This document shows positions 1-6,481 of a DNA stretch of 6,549 nt, in pieces. The position numbers and the translations under genes are program-made. The stretch comes from Mageeibacillus sp. UBA5438 (GTDB lineage: Bacteria > Bacillota > Clostridia > Saccharofermentanales > DTU023). Each line of letters opens with the position of its first letter. The first letter of the stretch is position 1. The notes under the pieces are model-generated. The model was not told the DNA's origin. It was given only the letters and a program-made list of their open reading frames with translations, and ran no database searches. The stretch is from positions 31,451 through 37,999 of the forward strand of contig DIRK01000024.1 of assembly GCA_002427535.1 (NCBI GenBank), written 5' to 3'.

Positions 1-1136
1 GAGCATTCATCCAACACCCTTTGTTCAGCGGATGCCCTGCGGGTAAAAAGATACAGCGCGAGCGGTTTGGGGCGCTCGCGGACAAATGAAATGGCCTCAT
101 CCAATGACGAGTAGCTTAGGATCGGCAAAATCGGCCCGAAGATTTCCTCCCGCATGATGGGTGATTCGGGTGACACTTCATCTAATAACGTCGGCGCGAT
201 GAATCGCTTTTCGTCGTCTGTTTGGCCGCCTACAATGATTGACTGATCCGCAAGCAAACCTTTCAACCGCGCATAGTGACGCTCATTGACAATGACGGGC
301 ATATCAGAATAGTCGAGGGTCGGAAAAAATGATTGAAGCGCTGTCTCATACGCTTCGATAAAGGCTCCTTTCACGCTTTCTTGGATCAAAAGATAATCGG
401 GGGCCACACAGGTCTGCCCCGCATTCAGCACTTTACCAAAGGCGATGCGGCGCGCGCTTAAAAGGATGTCAGCCGTCTCATCCACAATGACGGGACTTTT
501 GCCGCCAAGCTCCAGGGTCACAGGCGTCAGGTGACGGGATGCTTTTTCCATCACGACCTTACCGACCGCGACGCTTCCGGTGAAAAAGATGTAGTCGAAT
601 GCTTCTTCGAGCAAGGCATTGTTTTCCGCTCGGCCTCCTTCCACAACGGCAATGTACTCAGCTGAAAAAGCGTCACCCAATACCTTAAAGATGGCAGCGC
701 TTGTCGCCGGCGCGTAGGCTGAGGGTTTCACCACGGCAGTGTTGCCGCCTGAGATGGCTCCCACTAAGGGCAGAAGGCATAACTGCAAAGGATAATTCCA
801 GGGCGCGATAATGAGTGTCACACCATGGGGTTCAGGTGAGATGAAACTCTTGGCATGAAACTGAGCCAAAGGAGTTCTTACCTTGCGGTCCTTAATCCAG
901 CGGGGGAGGTGTTTTATGTGGAAGCGTATCTCCTCCAACACCATGCCGATTTCGGACATATAGCTTTCCATCGTTGATTTATTAAGGTCCGACTTCAAGG
1001 CTTCATTGAACAGAGCCTCATTTTCCAAAAGCGCTTTTCGCAGCCTTTTTAACATGTCCAAACGAAAGGATAAGGGGCGGGTCGCGCCTGTGTCGAAAAA
1101 GCGACGTTGGCGGGTGACTAAATCAGATATATTCAT
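1..1136 (-). CDS. NAD(P)-dependent aldehyde dehydrogenase, class 3-like (C-terminus cut by window edge)
   Basis: The reading frame is open from the ATG at 1136 to the left edge, giving 378 residues; ALDH3-type enzymes usually have about 450-460, so roughly 80 C-terminal residues lie outside. These enzymes oxidise aldehydes to acids with NAD(P)+. Visible family features are APWNYPLQ with the oxyanion Asn114, VVKPS around residue 135 (cofactor site), FTGS at 185-188, LELGGKSP with general-base Glu209, NAGQTCVAPD with catalytic Cys243, and EIFGPILP at 331-338. The short N-terminus running straight into the cofactor domain is typical of ALDH3 and plant/bacterial fatty-aldehyde or coniferyl-aldehyde types. 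There is no signal peptide, so it is probably cytosolic; a C-terminal membrane anchor cannot be excluded. The start overlaps the regulator's stop (ATGA), with GAGGAGGA five bases upstream. It probably removes an aldehyde made by the upstream enzymes; the substrate is unknown. Confidence 0.93.
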   Translation of the reverse strand, partial: MNISDLVTRQRRFFDTGATRPLSFRLDMLKRLRKALLENEALFNEALKSDLNKSTMESYMSEIGMVLEEIRFHIKHLPRWIKDRKVRTPLAQFHAKSFISPEPHGVTLIIAPWNYPLQLCLLPLVGAISGGNTAVVKPSAYAPATSAAIFKVLGDAFSAEYIAVVEGGRAENNALLEEAFDYIFFTGSVAVGKVVMEKASRHLTPVTLELGGKSPVIVDETADILLSARRIAFGKVLNAGQTCVAPDYLLIQESVKGAFIEAYETALQSFFPTLDYSDMPVIVNERHYARLKGLLADQSIIVGGQTDDEKRFIAPTLLDEVSPESPIMREEIFGPILPILSYSSLDEAISFVRERPKPLALYLFTRRASAEQRVLDEC

Positions 1137-2299
1137 AGGCTTCCTCCTCGATGCGTTAAAACTTCCATTATTTTACGTATGAGCGCCTCGGCTTTGTCAG
1201 GCCTATTGCGATTCAAATATGTTTGTAAATCAAGCTCTGCCCGGTGGGCTAATTCGTCGGAGACCAAAATATCAGGGACTAACCTCAGCCAGGATAACCG
1301 CAAAATGTGGGCGACGAGCGGAGCACCGGTATCATTGGCGTCGAGGGAGACCAAATAGTCTCGGCACCGTACAGCGCCGGCAATACTCCTTGCAATATCG
1401 CCGTCGCCATTATCCGTCACGGTCGTTCGATAAAATCGGATGCATTCATCCAGATCCAATAGGCCCGTTGGCTCACCTTGGGTGGCCAAAGCAAGAAGGC
1501 GCGCCTCCTCATTCAAGTCCATCTTTTCGATGACATAACTGATCTCGGTAATGGCGTGCAACAATGCGTCTGAAAAGCGGTACAGCAGTTCCACATACTG
1601 AGAACCGAAAGCTCGGTTGTATGCTTTACGCTTCAAGACAATAAAACGATCCAGCGTTTCGTCGGAGACATGGATTTTTTCTGTGCCCGTCGTTGCGGTG
1701 AAATCAGGGTTTAACACGGCATCGCGAATGAATGTTTCAATATCCTCCCGAGCCGCCTTTTCGAGGGCCGTAGCATAGGTACTGAAGGCAAAAACCGACT
1801 GCTCAAAGGAAATGCCGGCATCCATGCGCATGCGAATCAGGGCACATAGTTGCAGGTCGTCGCTTGAAAAAACGATGTTGTGACCTGTCTTTTTTTTCCC
1901 GATGAGACCCTCATTAAAAAGGCGGCGTACTTGGACTGAGGACAGATTGGCATAGCGCGCAGCCTCCGCAAGACCGACGGTCTCCGTGACTGCCTCTTCG
2001 TCCACCTTGTGGATCGCATCCAGAAGCGCAAAATCCATCCTGCTGTCACCGGTCGAAGCGTTTAATAGTCTCTTGATAACTGAAAGCGGGTAAAAATGTT
2101 CACGTTGCAATGTCCTGATTGCCTGAATCGTTTGAACTGCATCGGGATCGTACCAGGACATGTTCCGCCCGGTTTTTAAGGCCGGCCGGAGCAAGCCTTC
2201 TTTGACATAAAACTTCAGTGTAGACACATTGACACCGGAGGCTTTGGCCAATTCACCAATTTTGACCAGCGGTTTCTCAGTTGGCGTATTCTCATTCAT
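1133..2299 (-). CDS. Transcriptional regulator with two tandem MerR-type DNA-binding domains
   Basis: This 388-residue protein starts with a canonical MerR helix-turn-helix and wing at about residues 12-80 (VKIGELAKASGVNVSTLKFY, then WYDPDAVQTIQAIRTL). A second, more divergent MerR-like unit follows at about 107-170 (VGLAEAARYANLSSVQVRRL, then an IVFSSDDLQLCALIRMRMDAG wing/helix segment). The remaining ~215 residues look mostly helical and match no ligand-binding domain I recognise. No Cys cluster typical of metal sensors is present; the three Cys (152, 286, 312) are scattered. Ordinary MerR proteins are 110-270 residues with one HTH, so this is long and duplicated. It is the fifth operon gene, 23 bases after the alcohol dehydrogenase, with only a weak AAAGAAAG-like ribosome site, and overlaps the ALDH start by 4 bases. 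Autoregulation from the palindrome at 6254-6272 is inferred. Confidence 0.88.
   Translation of the reverse strand: MNENTPTEKPLVKIGELAKASGVNVSTLKFYVKEGLLRPALKTGRNMSWYDPDAVQTIQAIRTLQREHFYPLSVIKRLLNASTGDSRMDFALLDAIHKVDEEAVTETVGLAEAARYANLSSVQVRRLFNEGLIGKKKTGHNIVFSSDDLQLCALIRMRMDAGISFEQSVFAFSTYATALEKAAREDIETFIRDAVLNPDFTATTGTEKIHVSDETLDRFIVLKRKAYNRAFGSQYVELLYRFSDALLHAITEISYVIEKMDLNEEARLLALATQGEPTGLLDLDECIRFYRTTVTDNGDGDIARSIAGAVRCRDYLVSLDANDTGAPLVAHILRLSWLRLVPDILVSDELAHRAELDLQTYLNRNRPDKAEALIRKIMEVLTHRGGSL
1142..1149 (-). promoter_or_regulatory. Ribosome binding site for the aldehyde dehydrogenase, inside the regulator's last codons
   Basis: The minus strand reads GAGGAGGA five bases before the ATG at 1136. 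It lies wholly inside the 3' end of the MerR gene, where it encodes the Gly-Gly region. With the ATGA stop/start overlap it supports translational coupling and fixes the ALDH start. Confidence 0.8.
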
Positions 2300-2322
2300 C
2301 CGTAAAAACTTTCTTTGTTTTT

Positions 2323-3534
2323 CTACTGGCAGTCGATGGCAATTTTCACCACATCAGGAGGGTTTTCAAGGGCCAACTTTAAAGCCGCCTTGTAATCATC
2401 CAGTTTGAAATAATGCGTGACAAAACCTTCCACACTGTAGATGCCGTCACGGATCCATTCTTGCACCAAATCGAAGGTATAGAGCCTCCTGCCCAGCCAT
2501 TCTTCCATGCCGTGGGCATCCACTCCTACAATCTTCAACTCCTGCCACCAGATCGGCGTCTCATCAAAGCGAACGGCGCGCATATGGTGGCCGATCTTCA
2601 CAAGCGTTCCTCTGGCCCGCAGAAGTCTGACGGCGGTGTGGTTGGACCAGTCACCTCCTATACAGTCATAGATGCGATCAAAGCCGCCAAAGAAGTATTT
2701 ATTCCCCCGCATTCCGACAAAGACCTGACTGCCGCCTGTGGCCTTTGCGGTGGCCGCATAGGGATCGCCTTCGAGCACATGATCCGCCCCTAAACGCAGG
2801 GCAAAATCCTGCTTGCTTTTCACGCGCTCCATGATGTAGAGTTCACAGTCCGGCTCAACAATCTTAATGGCCTGCACAATGCCTAAACCGATAGAACCTG
2901 CGCCCATCACAAGGATTTTTTCAGATTTTTTAGGCGGGGCGCAAAGTACCGAATGGACTGATACACAACTCGGTTCCAGCATGACGGCCTGTTCGTCCGT
3001 CAGCTCGTCGTAGATACGCGCAAGTCCCCTGGCAGGATAGATGAAGCTGTCACTCCAGCCCGCTCCCGTCACCAGTTCACCGTAAGGAGAGGGGGTCCCG
3101 TAATTCAGACAAAAATTGTAGTCCCCCGCCTCACAATAATGACAGCGCTCTTTCAAACCCTTCGTATCACATCCGGACATATAAGCGCGAATAGCCACCC
3201 GGTCCCCAAGCTTGAATTCCGTAACCTCTTCCCCGATTTCGGTGACGACTCCGACATTCTCATGTCCGAGATAGGTGTGCTTGGTTCCGGGGATCGGCTC
3301 CAGCGCGGAGTCTGTGCCGGTGGTCGCTGTAAAAAAACTGACATCCGTCCCGCAAAGTCCGCATGCAATATTTCTGACTCGCACCCAATCTTGGGCAGGC
3401 AGAGGAGTGTTGGGCAGATTTTTTTTGTACTTGACCGGATTAATACCGGTAAAAAGGAGACTTTTGGCCATCTTCGCGGCCGCTTTAGTGGCGAGGATAC
3501 GAGGGATATCTTTGTCAAAATAGACGACTTTCAT
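2323..3534 (-). CDS. Zinc-dependent MDR-family alcohol dehydrogenase, extended form
   Basis: This 403-residue medium-chain dehydrogenase reversibly oxidises an alcohol to an aldehyde or ketone. The N-terminal GroES-like domain has the catalytic zinc ligands Cys61 (in CGLCGTD) and His91-Glu92 (in LGHENVG), with Glu187 (LEP) as the likely further ligand. A structural-zinc lobe has four Cys at 122, 131, 134 and 142. The Rossmann domain has GAGSIG at 211-216, and Glu236 at the end of the second strand suggests NAD+ rather than NADP+. The protein is about 50 residues longer than common MDR enzymes: extra sequence lies near residues 8-45 and in a loop near 265-285. It starts 15 bases after the SCP2 gene, with AAGGAGG six bases before the ATG. 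It could be annotated as threonine-dehydrogenase-like or glutathione-independent formaldehyde dehydrogenase-like; the substrate is not evident. Confidence 0.92.
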   Translation of the reverse strand: MKVVYFDKDIPRILATKAAAKMAKSLLFTGINPVKYKKNLPNTPLPAQDWVRVRNIACGLCGTDVSFFTATTGTDSALEPIPGTKHTYLGHENVGVVTEIGEEVTEFKLGDRVAIRAYMSGCDTKGLKERCHYCEAGDYNFCLNYGTPSPYGELVTGAGWSDSFIYPARGLARIYDELTDEQAVMLEPSCVSVHSVLCAPPKKSEKILVMGAGSIGLGIVQAIKIVEPDCELYIMERVKSKQDFALRLGADHVLEGDPYAATAKATGGSQVFVGMRGNKYFFGGFDRIYDCIGGDWSNHTAVRLLRARGTLVKIGHHMRAVRFDETPIWWQELKIVGVDAHGMEEWLGRRLYTFDLVQEWIRDGIYSVEGFVTHYFKLDDYKAALKLALENPPDVVKIAIDCQ

Positions 3535-3540
3535 TTTGAT

Positions 3541-3547
3541 CCTCCTT
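3541..3547 (-). promoter_or_regulatory. Ribosome binding site for the alcohol dehydrogenase
   Basis: A full AAGGAGG on the minus strand lies six bases before the ATG at 3534, in the 15-base gap after the SCP2 gene. This confirms the start; no alternative upstream start has such a site. Confidence 0.8.
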
Positions 3548-3549
3548 GA

Positions 3550-4338
3550 TCAGGTCAGCATGCCTTGCAAGAGGGCCATATAATCATTCAAGGAACAGGC
3601 ATACTCAGGACTCCCGACTGTTTCTACATAGCCCTTTTCGACCCCTTCGACAAATTCGCATTCTTTGCCCAATACCTTGAGTGCGCCGTCAATTGACAGA
3701 AATCGGAATAGGACAAAGGGACTGCGCCGAGTGTAGATTCCATGACCGGATTTCGACTGACCGGCTTTTACACGAAAGTAACAGGCAATATAGGCGGGAT
3801 CGCCCTCATGCTCTACCCTGAACTGATAAATGCGATCTGGCTGGCGACGGCAGAACGCCTGCATATCGGGGGCACCCAGTTTATTGTACTGACTTAATGC
3901 CCTCGTGATCATGTACAGGCTGCTTTTGACTTTCAACGCTTTTTCTGCGTCGTTTTTAAGTTTATCGTTTGCCTTGGTCATTATTTTCAGTCCCAAAAGC
4001 ACACTGAGCACCGGGGGAAGCATGGAGAGTTTTCCCTTAATCGACGGAAGGGCTAAGCCACCCTTCAGCAAGGTGTTCATTTTGTTCACTTCAGAAAATG
4101 TCAGCGACAGATCCGCATTTTCAAGGGGACCCTGCACGACTTTCACCGTGCCGTCGTGAAAGATGAGATGACAGCAAAGAAGGTCGCCGCCGTTTTTCGC
4201 GCCGAACTGGACGGTTCCGCGAAAATGTTGGAATTTTTTGTGGAGCTTCGGATCATCGTCCAAGAGCACCTGCATGGTTGGAAAGGCGGCGTTAAAAAAT
4301 AGCTTCGCCGTCATGATTTCCTGTGGAGACGCGGACAT
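3550..4338 (-). CDS. SCP2 (sterol carrier protein 2)-like domain protein, possibly with a second degenerate SCP2 half
   Basis: This 262-residue soluble protein has no signal peptide. Residues 35-120 resemble an SCP2 fold: a strand FRGTVQFGAKNGGDLL, then LIFHDGTVKVVQG, then the typical ADLSLTFSEVNKMNTLLKGG (read-out strand plus helix). This is followed by a hydrophobic stretch near 105-120 (LPPVLSVLLGLKIM), which may line the ligand tunnel. Family members bind lipids, acyl-CoA or other hydrophobic molecules and often act as carriers or substrate-presenting partners. After a charged linker (120-140), residues 170-262 repeat a similar order, ending in YVETVGSPEYACSLNDYM, which resembles the end of an SCP2 domain. 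The gene sits between transketolase and alcohol dehydrogenase with 20- and 15-base gaps, preceded by a G-rich AAGGAAGGGGG ribosome site. It may present a hydrophobic substrate to its neighbours; this is inference. Its name rests on motif shape only. Confidence 0.72.
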   Translation of the reverse strand: MSASPQEIMTAKLFFNAAFPTMQVLLDDDPKLHKKFQHFRGTVQFGAKNGGDLLCCHLIFHDGTVKVVQGPLENADLSLTFSEVNKMNTLLKGGLALPSIKGKLSMLPPVLSVLLGLKIMTKANDKLKNDAEKALKVKSSLYMITRALSQYNKLGAPDMQAFCRRQPDRIYQFRVEHEGDPAYIACYFRVKAGQSKSGHGIYTRRSPFVLFRFLSIDGALKVLGKECEFVEGVEKGYVETVGSPEYACSLNDYMALLQGMLT

Positions 4339-4358
4339 GGTGTTACCCCCTTCCTTTT

Positions 4359-5372
4359 TTAATCGTCATCCCAATTTTCATCTTCTTCGTATTCCATCCC
4401 CATCATCTCGCGCACCTTGTCAACGATGCCGTTCGCGTCGAGTTGGTAATGCGCGTAAAGATCTTCAGCGTATCCGATGGTGACAAAAATATCCTCAAGG
4501 CCGTGCTTTTTGAACATGCAGCCCTTGCCGGATTCGGCGATGACACTGGCGACCGCGTCGCCTAACCCCCCCAGCACATTGTGCTCCTCAATGGTCAAGA
4601 TTCGCCGAGTATCGTTGACGGCCCGAAGCACCGCTTCCCGGTCGATGGGCTTAATCGTATGCATGTTGACGACGCCCACACTTAAACCATCCGATTCCTC
4701 CAAGGTCTTGGCTGCATTGATCGCTTGCAACACCGCAATGCCACAGCAAATGATGGTAAGATCCGTTCCTTCTCGCATCGTGATGGCACGGCCGATCTCG
4801 TATTCGTAGTCGTCGCTTTCATAGCATGGGGGTTCAAAACCGCGTCCGATTCGGATATATACGGGATCCGGTGTATTGACACAGGCCTGAACGGCCTTGC
4901 TCGTCTCGATACCGTCTGCGGGACAAATCACCGTCATATTGGGAATGGCGCGCATCACCGCAAAATCTTCAGTGCAATGATGCGTTGTCCCCGCGTGGCC
5001 AAATGAGATTCCCGCGTGTGTAGCGATGATCTTTACGGGCAGATTTTGGTAGGCAATATCCGTGCGTACCTGCTCAGCCGCTCGCAAAGAGGCAAAGACG
5101 GCCATCGTGGAAGCAAAGGGGATAAGGCCTGCTTTTGCCAGGCCGGCCGCAATCCCAAACATATTCTGTTCGGCAATCCCGACGTTATAAAAGCGGTCGG
5201 GAAACATGTCAGCGAAGTATTTAATGGCGGTCGTTTTTTCAAGATCCGCTGTAATGCCGACGATCCTGTCATCCTGCTCGGCCAGTGCGGCGAGCGTTCG
5301 CCCGTAGATTTCCCGGGCGGTCATTGTTGACGCGTCATAGGCGTTCCAGTTGGTTCCGGTAACTACTGACAT
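4359..5372 (-). CDS. Transketolase C-terminal subunit (pyrimidine-binding and C-terminal domains)
   Basis: This 337-residue protein is the second half of a split transketolase and partners with the TPP-binding half encoded just upstream. The pyrimidine-binding domain starts near residue 15 with TAREIYGRTL and ITADLEKTT. It carries the catalytic Glu68 in VGIAEQN, which protonates the TPP aminopyrimidine. His119 and His131 match active-site His of full-length enzymes (E. coli His461 and His473). The segment GISFGHAGTTHHCTED places Ala127 where yeast Asp477 and E. coli Asp469 bind the acceptor's 2-hydroxyl. YIRIGRG near 172-178 closes the domain; the C-terminal domain follows from about 190 (TDLTIICCG, VVNMHTIKPID, EEHNVLGGLG). 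The protein ends in an acidic tail, EYEEDENWDDD. It starts four bases after the previous stop, with GAGGAGGG eight bases upstream, consistent with equal production of both subunits. Confidence 0.94.
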   Translation of the reverse strand: MSVVTGTNWNAYDASTMTAREIYGRTLAALAEQDDRIVGITADLEKTTAIKYFADMFPDRFYNVGIAEQNMFGIAAGLAKAGLIPFASTMAVFASLRAAEQVRTDIAYQNLPVKIIATHAGISFGHAGTTHHCTEDFAVMRAIPNMTVICPADGIETSKAVQACVNTPDPVYIRIGRGFEPPCYESDDYEYEIGRAITMREGTDLTIICCGIAVLQAINAAKTLEESDGLSVGVVNMHTIKPIDREAVLRAVNDTRRILTIEEHNVLGGLGDAVASVIAESGKGCMFKKHGLEDIFVTIGYAEDLYAHYQLDANGIVDKVREMMGMEYEEDENWDDD

Positions 5373-5376
5373 TTGC

Positions 5377-6216
5377 TTAACCCTCCTCGCGGCTTAAAAT
5401 ACTCGCCTTAGCGCGATCGCACAAAGCGGAATCGCCTGAAGCGTAGTGATAAAGGACATTATTTTCCATGAAATCGACGCCCTTTCCTTTGACCGTATGG
5501 GCCAAAATAAGCACCGGAACATCGGTAGCAGCCCAAGCCTTTTCCAAAGCCGCATCCAATTCATCGAATTCGTGGCCATTGACTTCAATGACCTCCCAGC
5601 CAAAGGCGCGCCACTTATCCGCAAAGGGTTCCAAGGCCATCACGTCTTCGGTCATACCGTCAATCATCAGGCGATTGCGATCCACAATACCGATGACATT
5701 CCCCAGCTTGAAATGTGAGGCAGACATGGCCGCTTCCCATACACTGCCTTCGCAGCACTCGCCATCACCCATGAGGCAAATCGTTTTATAGGCTTTTTTC
5801 AGCTTCCTGGCGCCAAGTCCCAATCCCACCGCCATGCTGAGTCCATGGCCCAGACTGCCCGCGGAAGCGTCACAGCCTACGACCTTGTTGCAGTCAGGAT
5901 GCATGGCAAAGGGACTGCCAAAATGATTGAAAGTTTTTAATGTTTCCTCCAAGAAATACCCTCGTTTTGCCAACACCGGAATATAGCCGGCTGCGGCATG
6001 GCCTTTAGACAGGATAAAGCGATCCCGATCCTCCCAGTCCGGTCTCTTGGGGTCAATGTTCAGATACTTGAAATACAGGATTGACAGGACTTCTACAATG
6101 CTAAGTGAGCCGCCAATATGCGCTCCGCCCGACCAGGCCATCACATCCACCATGGTCAGGCGCAGTTCACAGGCGATATCTTGCAACCGCTGTCTTTCTT
6201 CCGCCGGTAATGCCAT
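5377..6216 (-). CDS. Transketolase N-terminal subunit (TPP-binding domain)
   Basis: This 279-residue protein binds the diphosphate of TPP and, with the downstream subunit, should form an alpha2beta2 enzyme that transfers or cleaves a two-carbon ketol unit. Motifs are GAHIGGSLS with His33, LSKGHAAAG with His73, SLGHG at 121-125, the TPP/metal motif starting GDGE at 150-153 and ending at Asn181 in VDRN, and GKGVDFMENN with His257 downstream; these match substrate-contacting His of full-length transketolases. The ATG at 6216 is chosen because TAAGGAGGG lies seven bases upstream and family homology begins right after it. The same frame stays open to an ATG at 6405, but those 63 extra codons are Cys/Ser-rich, lack homology and run through the promoter region. 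This is the first gene of the operon. It could serve ordinary pentose phosphate metabolism, but its neighbours argue against that. Confidence 0.94.
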   Translation of the reverse strand: MALPAEERQRLQDIACELRLTMVDVMAWSGGAHIGGSLSIVEVLSILYFKYLNIDPKRPDWEDRDRFILSKGHAAAGYIPVLAKRGYFLEETLKTFNHFGSPFAMHPDCNKVVGCDASAGSLGHGLSMAVGLGLGARKLKKAYKTICLMGDGECCEGSVWEAAMSASHFKLGNVIGIVDRNRLMIDGMTEDVMALEPFADKWRAFGWEVIEVNGHEFDELDAALEKAWAATDVPVLILAHTVKGKGVDFMENNVLYHYASGDSALCDRAKASILSREEG

Positions 6217-6223
6217 TTCACGT

Positions 6224-6232
6224 CCCTCCTTA
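6224..6232 (-). promoter_or_regulatory. Ribosome binding site that decides the transketolase N-subunit start
   Basis: TAAGGAGGG on the minus strand lies seven bases before the ATG at 6216. It is a near-perfect anti-16S match, and it shows that the longer open frame to 6405 is not the real start. Confidence 0.88.
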
Positions 6233-6249
6233 ATATTATTCACAACTCG

Positions 6250-6279
6250 CAAATAGAGAGTGCTACTCTCTACTTTCAA
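6250..6279 (-). promoter_or_regulatory. Candidate operon promoter with MerR-type layout
   Basis: On the minus strand TTGAAA (6279-6274) can serve as -35 and TATTTG (6255-6250) as a poor -10, with an 18-base spacer almost exactly filled by the 19-base palindrome. MerR-family activators bind a dyad inside a stretched spacer and remodel the DNA, and such promoters often have weak boxes. Transcription would start near 6243, leaving a leader of about 27 bases that includes the ribosome site. The -10 match is weak (three of six), so placement is tentative. Confidence 0.45.
6254..6272. repeat. Perfect inverted repeat, probable operator
   Basis: TAGAGAGT-GCT-ACTCTCTA is a perfect 8-3-8 dyad of 19 bases, 38 bases before the operon's first start codon. 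It lacks a trailing T-run, so it is not a terminator. Its length and position fit binding of a dimeric regulator, most simply the double-MerR protein of the same operon. Confidence 0.7.
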
Positions 6280-6310
6280 ATGTATCGCATCGCCAGGCGA
6301 CTTGCAACGG

Positions 6311-6322
6311 ATTATCGATAAT
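6311..6322. repeat. 12-base palindrome ATTATCGATAAT
   Basis: This is a perfect uninterrupted palindrome in the divergent region. It is AT-rich, so chance is possible; it could be an operator for a second regulator or for the divergent gene. Confidence 0.35.
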
Positions 6323-6481
6323 GATGACTCATAACTTGTGCAAGAACAACAAATTTGACTAAAATAGGCGCCAAAATAGGAGAAGTGACCTTCTTCTGCA
6401 CACACAAAGGCAACCTCATTTTATGCAATCGTGGCGCTTGAGTTCACAAATATTTCACAATTGAGTGATAGTTTAGAACTG

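Noticed and set aside
1219..1533. Plus-strand open frames within the regulator and other genes
   Set aside because: They lie antisense to well-supported genes, have low-complexity Arg/Ser-rich translations and lack ribosome sites.
4359..6216. Split transketolase as a broken (frameshifted) single gene
   Set aside because: Each half has its own stop, start and strong ribosome site, and the break lies at the usual domain boundary of natural two-subunit transketolases.
4359..6216. 1-deoxyxylulose-5-phosphate synthase or pyruvate dehydrogenase E1
   Set aside because: The GKG..FMENN motif, the split point and the GxxGTTHHxxED segment fit two-subunit transketolases better than DXS or E1 alpha/beta.
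6254..6272. Intrinsic terminator
   Set aside because: The hairpin is perfect but AT/GC mixed, with no T-run on either side, and lies in a promoter region.
6217..6405. N-terminal extension of the transketolase N-subunit by 63 residues
   Set aside because: The extension has no family homology, is rich in Cys and Ser, lacks a ribosome site at 6405, and covers the palindrome/promoter; TAAGGAGGG precedes the ATG at 6216.
6423..6464. Short 13-codon open frame (leader peptide)
   Set aside because: No ribosome site precedes its ATG and it shows no runs of regulatory codons.
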